Assembly: GCF_014596935.1 (NCBI RefSeq)
Contig: NZ_JACVXC010000002.1
Location: 158,627 to 222,626 of the forward strand
Source: Aestuariibaculum suncheonense
GTDB taxonomy: Bacteria > Bacteroidota > Bacteroidia > Flavobacteriales > Flavobacteriaceae
Direction: 5' to 3'
DNA: 64,000 nt
Every line of letters begins with the position of its first letter. Position 1 is the stretch's first letter. Positions 29,902 through 39,215 of the stretch are shown one piece after another. Both the position numbers and the translations under genes were made by a program. The notes beneath the pieces are model-generated. The model saw nothing but the letters and a program-made list of their open reading frames with translations. It was not told the DNA's origin and made no database searches.

Positions 29902-31476
29902 ATGTTTTACACTTACCTGGGCTTTTTTGGCTTCACCCTATTCGTGATTTTTTATACTACATACAAGTTAAGAAAACAAAAATTAACAACCGCGAAAGGG
30001 TATTTTTTAGCAGGTAAAAGTTTAACAGGTCCTATAATAGCAGGATCCATGATTCTCACCAACATATCAACAGAACATTTGATAGGCATGAATGGAAACT
30101 CCTATAAAAACGGCATCATAGTCATAGCCTGGGAAGTTACCTCTGCTATAGCTTTGGTAATTGCCGCTATTTATTTTATTCCAAAGTTTATCAAAATGGG
30201 ACTATCAACTATTCCTGAGTTTTTAGAAAAAAGGTTTGATGGTTCTATTCGATCAATAGTCGCATTTTTATTGATGTCTTCCTTTGTAATAACCCTGTTA
30301 CCAATAGTTTTATATTCTGGTGCCATTAATATTGAAAGTGTTTTTGATTTTTCAAATATGTTTCAAATCCCTAAAGAAACCTCGTTAATCTATACCGTTT
30401 TAGTTATAGGGATAATAGGGTCTTTATATGCCATATTTGGTGGATTGAAAGCTGTCGCATATTCAGACTCCTTAAATGGAATAGGACTGTTATTGGGAGG
30501 GATGTTAATTCCGTTAATTGCCCTATATCAAATTGGGGATGGACATATTTTCAATGGAATTAGTAAAGTATATCATTTCGCTCCAGAAAAATTTGATATT
30601 ATTGGAAAACCTGATTCTACCCTCCCATTCTCAGTATTATTCACAGGGTTAATGATTAATCAGTTATATTTTTGGGGAATGAATCAGGCTATTATCCAAA
30701 GAGCTTTCGGTGCCAAAAACTTAGTGGAGGCTCAAAAAGGTCTTATATACACAGGTGTATTAAAATTATTTGTACCAGCTATTATTGTATTACCGGGTTT
30801 AATCTGCTACTACTATTTTCAGGATGAGTATTATGACAAGCCAGATTTAATTTATCCACTTCTAGTAAAAAAGGTTTTACCCTCATATCTTTATGGCTTT
30901 TTTGCAGCAGTTATTTTAGGAGCGGTATTGAGCACCTTTAATAGTGTACTAAACTCTGCTAGTACAATTTTTTGTCTTGACATTTACAAAAAGTTGATCA
31001 ATAAAAATGCAAATGACCAGAAGTTAGTTCAGTACGGGAAGCTATCGTCTGTTATTTTAGCTCTTATTGCTATCACTGTAGCTCCACTTGTAGCCTATGC
31101 TCCAGAAGGATTATATCAATTATTACAACAATTAAACGGCATCTTTTTTATTCCCATTTCCTCAATAATTATTGCCGGGATATTTTTTAAAAAAATAAAT
31201 ACATTAGCCGCTAAAGTTGGTCTTTTCTTTGGATTTATATTTTACATTTTAACCACATTCATACTAAAAATTGACATTCATTTTGTCCACCTGTGGGGTA
31301 TTGAGTTTGTATTAAATTTCATAATTATGTTTACAATCTCTATTTTATATTCTTCAGAAGAAAATAAAAACATTCAGGAGCAAGAAATAAAGGAAGAAGA
31401 ATCATGGGAATATGTAAAAGTATCAGGAGCAATGCTTATTCTTTTAACAATCCTCATTTACATTCTTCTTTCATAA
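29902..31476 (+). CDS. Sodium:solute symporter (SSS/SLC5 family)
   Basis: An inner-membrane sodium-coupled symporter of 524 aa with about 13-14 hydrophobic helices. Family features are the KGYFLAGKSLTGP segment after helix 1, helix-breaking ILTNISTEHLIG, the GGLKAVAYSDSLNG motif, and AVILGAVLSTFNSVLNSAST in the later helices. It is last in the uxuA-MIOX operon, so the likely cargo is glucuronate, inositol or a related polyol. The SSS family also carries glucose, galactose and sialic acid, so the substrate is inferred from context only. Confidence 0.9.
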   Translation: MFYTYLGFFGFTLFVIFYTTYKLRKQKLTTAKGYFLAGKSLTGPIIAGSMILTNISTEHLIGMNGNSYKNGIIVIAWEVTSAIALVIAAIYFIPKFIKMGLSTIPEFLEKRFDGSIRSIVAFLLMSSFVITLLPIVLYSGAINIESVFDFSNMFQIPKETSLIYTVLVIGIIGSLYAIFGGLKAVAYSDSLNGIGLLLGGMLIPLIALYQIGDGHIFNGISKVYHFAPEKFDIIGKPDSTLPFSVLFTGLMINQLYFWGMNQAIIQRAFGAKNLVEAQKGLIYTGVLKLFVPAIIVLPGLICYYYFQDEYYDKPDLIYPLLVKKVLPSYLYGFFAAVILGAVLSTFNSVLNSASTIFCLDIYKKLINKNANDQKLVQYGKLSSVILALIAITVAPLVAYAPEGLYQLLQQLNGIFFIPISSIIIAGIFFKKINTLAAKVGLFFGFIFYILTTFILKIDIHFVHLWGIEFVLNFIIMFTISILYSSEENKNIQEQEIKEEESWEYVKVSGAMLILLTILIYILLS

Positions 31477-31484
31477 ATTAAAAT

Positions 31485-31534
31485 TCTCTTCTTTAAAAAA
31501 TTAAATGATGGAGTTTATTTTTTTAAAGAAGAGA
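31485..31534 (+). terminator. 16-bp hairpin ending the uxuA-MIOX-symporter operon
   Basis: TCTCTTCTTTAAAAAA (31485-31500) pairs perfectly with TTTTTTAAAGAAGAGA (31519-31534) across an 18-nt loop, starting 8 bp after the symporter stop. No T run follows, so efficiency is uncertain. The spacer between it and the GH51 stop at 31696 shows nothing else. Confidence 0.65.
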
Positions 31535-31695
31535 TTAATGGAGGTTTTCCAAACCTAGTTTAAAATTAGACACTTGTTGTTATAAGAAATTTAATTAAAC
31601 AAACTAAACTACTTACACTATTAACCTTTGAATTAAAGGAAATGATTAATCCTTATCGAATTTGATAAAACCACTTTAATCACCTATATATTTAA

Positions 31696-33231
31696 TTATT
31701 TTTCTTGTAGTTGGATTAAAACTACCGAATGTGCTGGTATTTCTAGTTTTAAAATTCCTTTTTTAATATTACCTACTGAAAATTCAGAAGTCGTTACCTT
31801 TTCATTTTTTCCAAAATCATTATAGTCGGTAATTTCCTCACCGGTAACTATTTTACTTCCTAGAAGTTTGGAATTTGCTCCAAAGACACAATCTATTTCT
31901 AGTGCCTTATTTGGATTTGCATTTGTTATTGTTATGCTAGTTATTCCCTCTTTTTCTGACGCTGATGCTGTTAAAGCAGGGATGGATTTATCTTTATAAA
32001 TATAACCTTCGGTTTCAAGGCTAATTGGAACAAGATTAGCATCTTGATGTACGTTATACATTTTAAACACATGATAGGTTGGCGTTTTAACCATTTCAGA
32101 TTCTTTAGTTAGAATAACAGACTGTAAAACATTAACAATCTGTGCAATGTTTGCCATACTTATACGATCTGCATAATTATTGAAAATATTAAGATTAATA
32201 CCTGCTACCAAAGCATCTCTAACAGTATTCTGCTGTTGCAGAAACCCTTCCTTGGTTCCTGGTAATTTATCGTACCATGTCCCCCATTCATCAACTATAA
32301 GTTTAATATCGCCTCTAGGATCATATTTATCCATAACGGTGAGGTGTTCTTTGATGATATCCTCAATCTTCATAGTATTAAAGATTGTTGAAAACCACAT
32401 CTCTTCACCAAAATCAATTGATGAACCTTTACTCCCCTCCCAATCATTGGTAGGAAGTGTATAATAATGCATCGACATACCTTGAGCAAGGTGATTTTTA
32501 CCATCTAAACCTTTTAGTATTGTTTCTGTCCATTGGGTATCATCACCAGATGGTCCACATATGACCTTTTGAAAATCTTCTCCTTTTATATAGGCCGAAT
32601 AGTTTCTGTACAGATTAGCATAATAATCTGGTGCCATTTCTCCTCCGCAGCCCCAATTTTCATTTCCTATACCCCAAAACTTAACATTCCAAGGTTTATC
32701 TCTTCCATTCTTTTTTCGCAAATCTGTCATTGGGCTTTTATTACTAGAAGTAACATATTCTACCCACTCAACAGCTTCCTTTACAGTACCTGTACCCACA
32801 TTTATACTTAAATAAGGTTCAATACCTACTAATTCGCAAAAATCTAAAAATTCATGTGTTCCAAAACTATTATCTTCTGTTACACCTCCCCAAAACACGT
32901 TTACAATAGAGGGTCTATTCTCCTTTGGGCCAATACCATCTTTCCAATGATAAGTATCTGCAAAACACCCTCCCGGCCATCGCAATACCGGAACTTTTAA
33001 TTCTTTAATAGCTTCTACAACATCTTTTCTATAGCCTTTAATATTCGGGATTTCTGAATCCTCTCCTACATAAATCCCCTCATAAATACAAGTGCCCAAA
33101 TGCTCTGAAAAATGACCATAAATTTCCTTACTAATCTTTATTTTGGTAGTATCTGACTTTAATTTTAAAACATTTTGGCCAAAAACATTCATTGAAAATA
33201 AAAGGCCAATAATTATAATTTTTGTTTTCAT
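31696..33231 (-). CDS. GH51 alpha-L-arabinofuranosidase
   Basis: Removes alpha-L-arabinofuranosyl side chains from arabinoxylan fragments. The 511-aa protein has a short signal peptide (about 1-18, MNVFG end) and the GH51 barrel. Visible are IYGHFSEHLG near the N-terminus, LRWPGGCFAD, acid/base Glu191 in GIGNENWG and nucleophile Glu315 in VDEWGTW. A C-terminal beta-sandwich follows, ending VVLIQLQ. Length is that of the simple GH51 type without an added carbohydrate-binding module. It lies downstream of the xus operon, past a 19-bp hairpin, so it may have its own promoter in 33232-33344. Confidence 0.94.
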   Translation of the reverse strand: MKTKIIIIGLLFSMNVFGQNVLKLKSDTTKIKISKEIYGHFSEHLGTCIYEGIYVGEDSEIPNIKGYRKDVVEAIKELKVPVLRWPGGCFADTYHWKDGIGPKENRPSIVNVFWGGVTEDNSFGTHEFLDFCELVGIEPYLSINVGTGTVKEAVEWVEYVTSSNKSPMTDLRKKNGRDKPWNVKFWGIGNENWGCGGEMAPDYYANLYRNYSAYIKGEDFQKVICGPSGDDTQWTETILKGLDGKNHLAQGMSMHYYTLPTNDWEGSKGSSIDFGEEMWFSTIFNTMKIEDIIKEHLTVMDKYDPRGDIKLIVDEWGTWYDKLPGTKEGFLQQQNTVRDALVAGINLNIFNNYADRISMANIAQIVNVLQSVILTKESEMVKTPTYHVFKMYNVHQDANLVPISLETEGYIYKDKSIPALTASASEKEGITSITITNANPNKALEIDCVFGANSKLLGSKIVTGEEITDYNDFGKNEKVTTSEFSVGNIKKGILKLEIPAHSVVLIQLQEK

Positions 33232-33344
33232 TTAATTATTTTAATAATTAATACGTTTTTATCATTTTTTAGTATGCAGAAGCTATATACAATGCTAAAA
33301 AAATAATTTACAACAAGATTAAAAAAGGATAGGAATTTAATAAG

Positions 33345-33387
33345 AATATATCACATATAGAAAGGTATTTTCTATATGTGATATATT
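33345..33387 (-). terminator. 19-bp perfect hairpin between GH5 and GH51
   Basis: AATATATCACATATAGAAA (33345-33363) and its exact complement (33369-33387) flank a 5-nt loop. It begins 11 bp after the GH5 stop on the minus strand and is the longest perfect stem seen in the window. It probably terminates the xus operon. It is AT-rich and without a strong T run, so a site for a dimeric protein cannot be excluded. Confidence 0.75.
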
Positions 33388-33398
33388 AATTTGTTATT

Positions 33399-34646
33399 TT
33401 AATTTTCGCATATTTTAAATGCTCTTGCATATTCCTTAAACCAAGTAAATACTGGGAAGGCACATGCTTCAGGGTCGCTATCATATGCTATTCCGCCATT
33501 AAGCGCTCCTTTATCTATTAAGTTTTCAGGTGCTAATAAATTCCAACTCACATTTCCTGACTCATCGGCTAAAGCTTTAAAATTTACTCCAAAGCCCCAG
33601 CCACCGGCAACTCCAGTGACTCCTCCTTTACCCCAAACAGCATATTGCTCAGGTCCCCAGTCAATTTCAGTAATCGCTATCGGAGCCATGTCTGCAACTG
33701 GTTTAATGTTTTCATTCCAATTTGCTTTAAAAATTTCCGGGTTGTTGTTATCCCGCCCCCAATACCCTGGATAAATATGAACAGCGTAACCTATATTGTT
33801 ACCTTCTATAGGATTATTAACATATCCTTTATAATGTGATTGATAACCAGAGCCGGGAACCCAAATGATATTATTTGATCCGTTTTCTCGAATTAAATTA
33901 ACCATGGGTTGAAAGAACAACTTTAATGCATCAAAATGAGCTTGTGTATTGCTTCCGAATTCTCCATTAGTTCCCTTTATGGTAATTGGCTCATTAGCCA
34001 ATTCAAACATGACATTATCAACATTTTTCAAATCAGAATGCAAGGATAAATAATCCCAAATTTTGATTAAATATTCATAATACGCATCTCCAACCGCTAA
34101 ATCTCTAGGACAAACACCCGGAGGTCTTAAAATCACATACATTCCCCTTGATTTGGCATGTTTTATGAGAGGTACAATTACGTTATCGATAGCTGTTTTA
34201 AAACGTTCATAATTAAACTGTGAGATATCGTGTTCTCCTTCCGTAGAAACCCCAATATTATTGGTCCAATACGGATCTATATGAAGCCGGATATAATTAA
34301 GATACCAACCTTCATCTGTATTGGTGAGTTTATTTATAACTCCTTTATTATATGCCAAACAAGCATCAACATCATAGTTATTCCATCTCCACTCACCAAC
34401 GGCTCCTCCATTAAACCATGGACTTGGAGTTATAGCGACTCCATGCAATAACACATTATTATTGCATGGGTCTTTTAAATAACGTCCATCAACGGTTAAC
34501 TTTGGTGTTGATAGCGGTCTAACAATAACCTCATCAACTATTTCTTCTTCCGGTTTTGGTTCTTGGATTGTAACTTTCTCTGCTTCATCATTGGAGCAGT
34601 TAAACATCATAATAAAAAATGCAAACAGATATAATTTATTCATCAA
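33399..34646 (-). CDS. GH5-family glycoside hydrolase lipoprotein
   Basis: An endo-acting GH5 enzyme, lipid-anchored (Cys17 in MFNC). After a linker rich in Glu and Pro comes the barrel: VDGRYLKDPCNNNVLLHGVA, YIRLHIDPYW, acid/base Glu219 in FELANEP, HIYPGYWG and nucleophile Glu327 in AITEIDWG. The 415-aa length fits one catalytic domain. It follows xyn10A by 14 bp at the end of the xus operon, so an endoxylanase role is the best guess. Other GH5 subfamilies act on glucan or mannan and I cannot assign the subfamily. Confidence 0.9.
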   Translation of the reverse strand: MMNKLYLFAFFIMMFNCSNDEAEKVTIQEPKPEEEIVDEVIVRPLSTPKLTVDGRYLKDPCNNNVLLHGVAITPSPWFNGGAVGEWRWNNYDVDACLAYNKGVINKLTNTDEGWYLNYIRLHIDPYWTNNIGVSTEGEHDISQFNYERFKTAIDNVIVPLIKHAKSRGMYVILRPPGVCPRDLAVGDAYYEYLIKIWDYLSLHSDLKNVDNVMFELANEPITIKGTNGEFGSNTQAHFDALKLFFQPMVNLIRENGSNNIIWVPGSGYQSHYKGYVNNPIEGNNIGYAVHIYPGYWGRDNNNPEIFKANWNENIKPVADMAPIAITEIDWGPEQYAVWGKGGVTGVAGGWGFGVNFKALADESGNVSWNLLAPENLIDKGALNGGIAYDSDPEACAFPVFTWFKEYARAFKICEN

Positions 34647-34660
34647 ATTCCTTTAATAAA

Positions 34661-36334
34661 TTATAATTGTTCCAAGCCATCTGCAAATCCGGTGTATGCC
34701 GGCTTACGAGTATAATCTAAAGTCCATAAACCTTGATGTTCTCCTGGTAACCAACTCGCATTTTCAGGGCTATCAATTAAACCCCAAACGGTAATACCAT
34801 AACGTTGATTAACCGGAATATACTGCTCATACATTTCTACAACATATTTATACATATCTGCCTGTTGCTGCAGTATTTCTTCGGTAGGTTCTTCTACAAA
34901 CACTCTTACATCTAACTCAGATACTTTTATCAACTTACCAGTCTCTGCCAATAGTTGAAACATGGTAGCTATATTTTCTTTATTAGAATTAATACTAATG
35001 TGCATTTGAGTACCAATTCCATCTACCTGTTGTCCCTGAGATTCTATGTACTTAACGTATTCTATGATTCCTTTACATTTATCAATACTATATTCTAAAT
35101 TATAGTCATTTATAAACAGTTTATCATCTGGATTCCCATATTGTCTGGCTAATTTAAAAGCTTCAACAGCATAATCTTTACCTAAATAGTCTTGCCAATA
35201 AAATTCATCGGATGCCAGATTTGTTTTGCCTACCCCTGTTTTTAATTCATAAGGATTACCATCATCCATGGGTTCATTGACCACATCCCATGCTTTCACA
35301 TACGGTGCACAGTTGGTTACCATTTGAGATATCCAATCTTCAAGAGCTGCTCCAATTATTTCCTGTTTTTTCTCAGGTGTTTTATCTTCTAATTGTACAC
35401 TTCCAGTCTCATTATATTTTGTTAATCTTATATTATCAAAATAATAGGTCGTTGCAGTCAACCCTAAATTAAAAGCAATAGCACCGCAAGTAGCCTGTGA
35501 TTCAGAAACAACAATTTCCCTAGTATAAGTTGACCATGTTGGGGTTGAAGGAATTTGCCCAAAAAAATCCCAATGTTTGTAAGCTCCAGGTGTAACATGT
35601 GCTTGTGTAGAATAAGTTGCATTAACATCTGAACGCACATCCATGGTTAATGTGTATTTTTCACCGACCTGTACTACTGGTGAAAATTTTAAGAAAAACT
35701 GAGCATTCCAATCATTGGCGCGAACTTCAGCATTTGTTACTTTTAAAGCTCTACCTGAACCATTTGCCCCTTCTCCATCTGCCGTAAACGAAACTGTTAC
35801 AGCTGCGTTAGCCTCATAATTTGATGTGTTATCTGATTCAAAATCAGCGGCTGTTATAGTATCCCAACCTGGACCTGTTGATGACAAAGTATCCGGGGCT
35901 ATTAATTTATTTAAATAAGTTGCTTTTTGGTTTGCATGCCAAGCTAATGTATGGCCAAAAACAGAAACTTCAGATTCTGAAGCACTGGTTAGAAATTCAT
36001 TTACATTATCTAAATTTAAACTTCCATCTGATTGAACAACAGCCCCGTGCTTCATTGCATAACCAGCCGTTAATTCATCAAAATTTCTATTTGATAATCG
36101 GTAAATTACATTTCTATTTATATAATCTGATAAAGAAATACCTGCACCTAATTTAAAATTAGGGTTAGTTTCTCTATTTACATAATCCTTTAAATCTAAA
36201 TAACTATTTAATAGTTCTTGATTGGCTATGCTTTCCGGTTTTTCAACTTCAAATTCCAGCCTATCTGTATCGGCACAAGAAAAGGCAATACATGCGCTTA
36301 TGGTGCATAACCCTATTTTAAATATGTTTTTCAT
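34661..36334 (-). CDS. xyn10A: GH10 endo-beta-1,4-xylanase with an inserted carbohydrate-binding module
   Basis: A surface endoxylanase, lipoprotein (Cys20 in AFSC). The GH10 barrel is split. FGHTLAWHANQ (His128-His133) lies in the first part, then about 150 residues (about 152-305) form a separate beta-sandwich of CBM4/9/22 type, with ANDWNAQFFL and TYYFDNIRL motifs. The barrel then resumes with acid/base Glu354 in WDVVNEPMDD, FINDYNLEY and nucleophile Glu473 in VSELDVRV. This split layout is known for the main surface xylanases of Bacteroides and Prevotella. It follows the SusC/SusD tandem and xusE, as in those PULs. 557 aa and intact. Confidence 0.95.
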   Translation of the reverse strand: MKNIFKIGLCTISACIAFSCADTDRLEFEVEKPESIANQELLNSYLDLKDYVNRETNPNFKLGAGISLSDYINRNVIYRLSNRNFDELTAGYAMKHGAVVQSDGSLNLDNVNEFLTSASESEVSVFGHTLAWHANQKATYLNKLIAPDTLSSTGPGWDTITAADFESDNTSNYEANAAVTVSFTADGEGANGSGRALKVTNAEVRANDWNAQFFLKFSPVVQVGEKYTLTMDVRSDVNATYSTQAHVTPGAYKHWDFFGQIPSTPTWSTYTREIVVSESQATCGAIAFNLGLTATTYYFDNIRLTKYNETGSVQLEDKTPEKKQEIIGAALEDWISQMVTNCAPYVKAWDVVNEPMDDGNPYELKTGVGKTNLASDEFYWQDYLGKDYAVEAFKLARQYGNPDDKLFINDYNLEYSIDKCKGIIEYVKYIESQGQQVDGIGTQMHISINSNKENIATMFQLLAETGKLIKVSELDVRVFVEEPTEEILQQQADMYKYVVEMYEQYIPVNQRYGITVWGLIDSPENASWLPGEHQGLWTLDYTRKPAYTGFADGLEQL

Positions 36335-36362
36335 AATATCTTAAATTTAGTTTGGTCTCGAA

Positions 36363-37394
36363 TTACTGAGCAACTGGCGAAAATGTTTCAAGATTAACAC
36401 CTCTATTTCTCATCACCAACGTATCAGAAGTTGTAACATGCATTTCACTTAAATCTATTTCATAGTTTAAATAAAGAGCATCACGATCTTTATTACCCCA
36501 ACTATTCTTTTCTCCATCTTTAATAAACTTACCGTTTCCAGAAGCCGTGAAATCAGTTGATTCTGTAGAAACTGAACAGTTACCTTCCTCATCAAAAGTT
36601 AAGATTAGATCGCAATAAACATTAACCCCTTGGGCATCTTTAAATACTACTTGAAAATCACACTTCGATAGCGATTTGGTATTTACACCGAAAACCTCAT
36701 CGTATTCAACATACTGCTCATGTCTTACAATAGTTTGGTCTAAGGCTGTATTTCCATTTTTACCAACAATAATATCCTCACCTCTTCTTAAATAAAATCC
36801 GTGCCACGGGTTGACATAGTTAACGGCATAAAACACAAAGTCTTTAGGTTGAACACTCCAGTCTTCACTAACACCTCTTCTCGGATTAGAAACCAAAGCT
36901 TCTCCTGATAAAATAGAATCTGCATTTACAACACTATTCATACGAATAGGGATTACATACTTCTTTTGAATAGCCAATGGATCTTGAAAAAAAGCTTCAG
37001 TAAACTGAACTTCAACCCCTCCTACAATCTCTCCCTTAGGAATAATCATTTTGTTTGAAGCCAATGTGTAATAATTTTCAGGCATTGGTTCAATTAAAGT
37101 ACCCCCTTGTTCAAATAAAAGTCCTGAAACTAAAGTATTATCTACCGAAAAATCTATTGAAACTTCTTTACTATTATCATAAACACCTCCCAAAGTAGCC
37201 AATATCCTACTTTTGTATTCATTATCAAGAGTCGTATCAAAAACATCCTCTCCTAAGGTTAATGTTCTTACCGGATACTGATAAGCAAAATACACGGATT
37301 GATATTCAAAATTATCGAATTCCCACTCTTGATTTTCACAAGACGTTAGAGAAACAAATAGAATCATGAACATGATGTATATATTATTCTTCAT
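36363..37394 (-). CDS. xusE: XusE-like surface glycan-binding lipoprotein
   Basis: This 343-aa lipoprotein (Cys19 in SLTSC) has no enzyme motif. Its N-terminal half looks like the DUF1735-type domain of Bacteroidota PUL lipoproteins, with PENYYTLASNKMIIPKGEIVG and a KKYVIPIRM strand. The C-terminal half is a beta-rich domain that could bind sugar. Its position between xusD (48 bp) and xyn10A (28 bp) is that of xusE in Prevotella and Bacteroides xylan PULs, where the product is a surface xylan-binding protein. The name rests on synteny more than sequence. Confidence 0.78.
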   Translation of the reverse strand: MKNNIYIMFMILFVSLTSCENQEWEFDNFEYQSVYFAYQYPVRTLTLGEDVFDTTLDNEYKSRILATLGGVYDNSKEVSIDFSVDNTLVSGLLFEQGGTLIEPMPENYYTLASNKMIIPKGEIVGGVEVQFTEAFFQDPLAIQKKYVIPIRMNSVVNADSILSGEALVSNPRRGVSEDWSVQPKDFVFYAVNYVNPWHGFYLRRGEDIIVGKNGNTALDQTIVRHEQYVEYDEVFGVNTKSLSKCDFQVVFKDAQGVNVYCDLILTFDEEGNCSVSTESTDFTASGNGKFIKDGEKNSWGNKDRDALYLNYEIDLSEMHVTTSDTLVMRNRGVNLETFSPVAQ

Positions 37395-37442
37395 ATTTTT
37401 TTAGTTTAAATTAAAATTTTAAATGACTTAACAATCAACATT

Positions 37443-39197
37443 CTACCAACCCTGGTTTTGTTTTAAAGCATTAAACTTTAAAATTTCACTATACGGAATA
37501 GGGCCATAATTCATATAATCGCTATAAACTCGATTTTCAACATTTATAGTTTCATATGTTCCTGATTCTATTTTAACCCCTTTTGCGGTTTCGTTTAAAT
37601 TAGATTTCCATCTGCGTAAGTCCCAAAAACGATAGCCTTCAAAGCACAACTCTAAACGACGTTCGTTTCTAATTAATTCTCGCATTAATGCCTTATCATT
37701 TTTAACGGATTCCAGATAGACATCAGAATCCATCTCTGGATGAGAAATCCCTGCTCTCTTTCTTATTGCTGCTATAACATCATAGGCAGAGAAACCGAAA
37801 GAACCTGTTCCAGTTGGCCCCCAAGCTTCATTAGCTGCTTCGGCATAATTTAGATATAATTCGGTATATCTCATTCTTGGTTTGTAATGTCTTTGAGACG
37901 TTTGAGAAGTTGGATTTAAGTTAACATCTTGTCTCAGTAACTTCTTTAAATAATACCCAGTACGTGTTGAAGTTTCAACTTTGTTTAACCCATCATTGGT
38001 ATTACCATCGGCAGCGGTGTTAATTTGTGTATTGTTTACTCCCGCGGCATCTCCATTTACCAAAATATAAAGTTTCAAACGAGGATCTCTATTTTGATAA
38101 GGGTTCGACGCATCATATCCACTTCCTGGATGTGATATTGGATACCCATTTGCCATTGGAAAGGCATCAACCAAATTTTGTGTAGGGTTTATACGACCAC
38201 GACCGTAAATAGTAGGAGGGAAATTATCGGCCTCTAAATTGTTACTATCGCCTATATCTGTTCTCCAAATAATTTCAGCAGGATTATTTCCAGATCCTAA
38301 ATCATTCATCTCAGCAACATTGGTATACCATGTTAATCCGTTAGAGGCTAAACCAGACACCCCTCCATTTAAAACCAATACATTTCCTGCATACATTGCC
38401 GCATCTTCCCATGTCGTTGTATTTGCACTACTATAGGCTGGACTTGCCGCTAACAAAGCCGCCTGTGCCTTTACAACTTGAGCTATTCTGGCTGTCATAC
38501 GTTGTTTGGCGTAAAACCCAAAAACTCTATTGTAATCATCTAAAGTATAATCCTCATATCCTGACGGTAAAGAAGTTGCTTCTTCAAAATCCAATGGTAA
38601 TAATTGTACCGCATTATCCACATCGTTATACAGCTGTTGCATACATTGCTCGAAAGTATTTCTAGGGATATTAAAATCTGAACTTGCTCCCTCTGATTCT
38701 AAAACTAATGGTACTCCCAGCATTTGTCCGTCTACCGACACTCCTGAATGTGCCTGTAACAAATAATACATAAACAAAGCACGTAATCCATAAGCTTCTC
38801 CTTTTAATCGTTGTCTAAAAAGTTCACTGGCATTTTCATCTCTAGCCCAGGTAACCTTATCTACTTCTTCTAGAAAAATATTAAGGTATTGTATTGCTGA
38901 TTTACAATTGGTCCATTGATCCATTGGATTAAAGATCGATGTCCATTCTCCTGTAGCTATTCTTAAATAGCCACTATTATCATCGTTTGTAACTGCATCA
39001 TCGGTCGCTACATCATTAAAGGACCAATTGCTGTTTGGTAACCTGGTATAGCCATTTAACAGAATTCCTTGTGCAAATTCAGCTTCGGCATACATTTCTT
39101 CTAATCCTCTATTATTTTCTATAGCTGGTTCTATAAGGTCGTCGCAACTACTAAAAATAATTACTATTGATAAAAGAATTAATAATTTTTTGTTCAT
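37443..39197 (-). CDS. xusD: SusD-family xylan-binding lipoprotein (second pair)
   Basis: Outer-membrane lipoprotein (Cys18 in IFSSC), 584 aa, RagB/SusD fold. Family blocks include FRQRLKGEAYGLRALFMYYLLQAHSG in the N-terminal tetratricopeptide-like part, RYTELYLNYAEAANEAWG, and RNERRLELCFEGYRFWDLRRW near residues 520-540. The C-terminal PIPYSEI..FNALKQNQGW tail is typical. It partners the SusC-type gene 18 bp upstream. By order it corresponds to xusD of the Prevotella/Bacteroides xylan cluster. Confidence 0.92.
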   Translation of the reverse strand: MNKKLLILLSIVIIFSSCDDLIEPAIENNRGLEEMYAEAEFAQGILLNGYTRLPNSNWSFNDVATDDAVTNDDNSGYLRIATGEWTSIFNPMDQWTNCKSAIQYLNIFLEEVDKVTWARDENASELFRQRLKGEAYGLRALFMYYLLQAHSGVSVDGQMLGVPLVLESEGASSDFNIPRNTFEQCMQQLYNDVDNAVQLLPLDFEEATSLPSGYEDYTLDDYNRVFGFYAKQRMTARIAQVVKAQAALLAASPAYSSANTTTWEDAAMYAGNVLVLNGGVSGLASNGLTWYTNVAEMNDLGSGNNPAEIIWRTDIGDSNNLEADNFPPTIYGRGRINPTQNLVDAFPMANGYPISHPGSGYDASNPYQNRDPRLKLYILVNGDAAGVNNTQINTAADGNTNDGLNKVETSTRTGYYLKKLLRQDVNLNPTSQTSQRHYKPRMRYTELYLNYAEAANEAWGPTGTGSFGFSAYDVIAAIRKRAGISHPEMDSDVYLESVKNDKALMRELIRNERRLELCFEGYRFWDLRRWKSNLNETAKGVKIESGTYETINVENRVYSDYMNYGPIPYSEILKFNALKQNQGW

Positions 39198-39215
39198 ATC
39201 ACTTAATGCTTTAAT

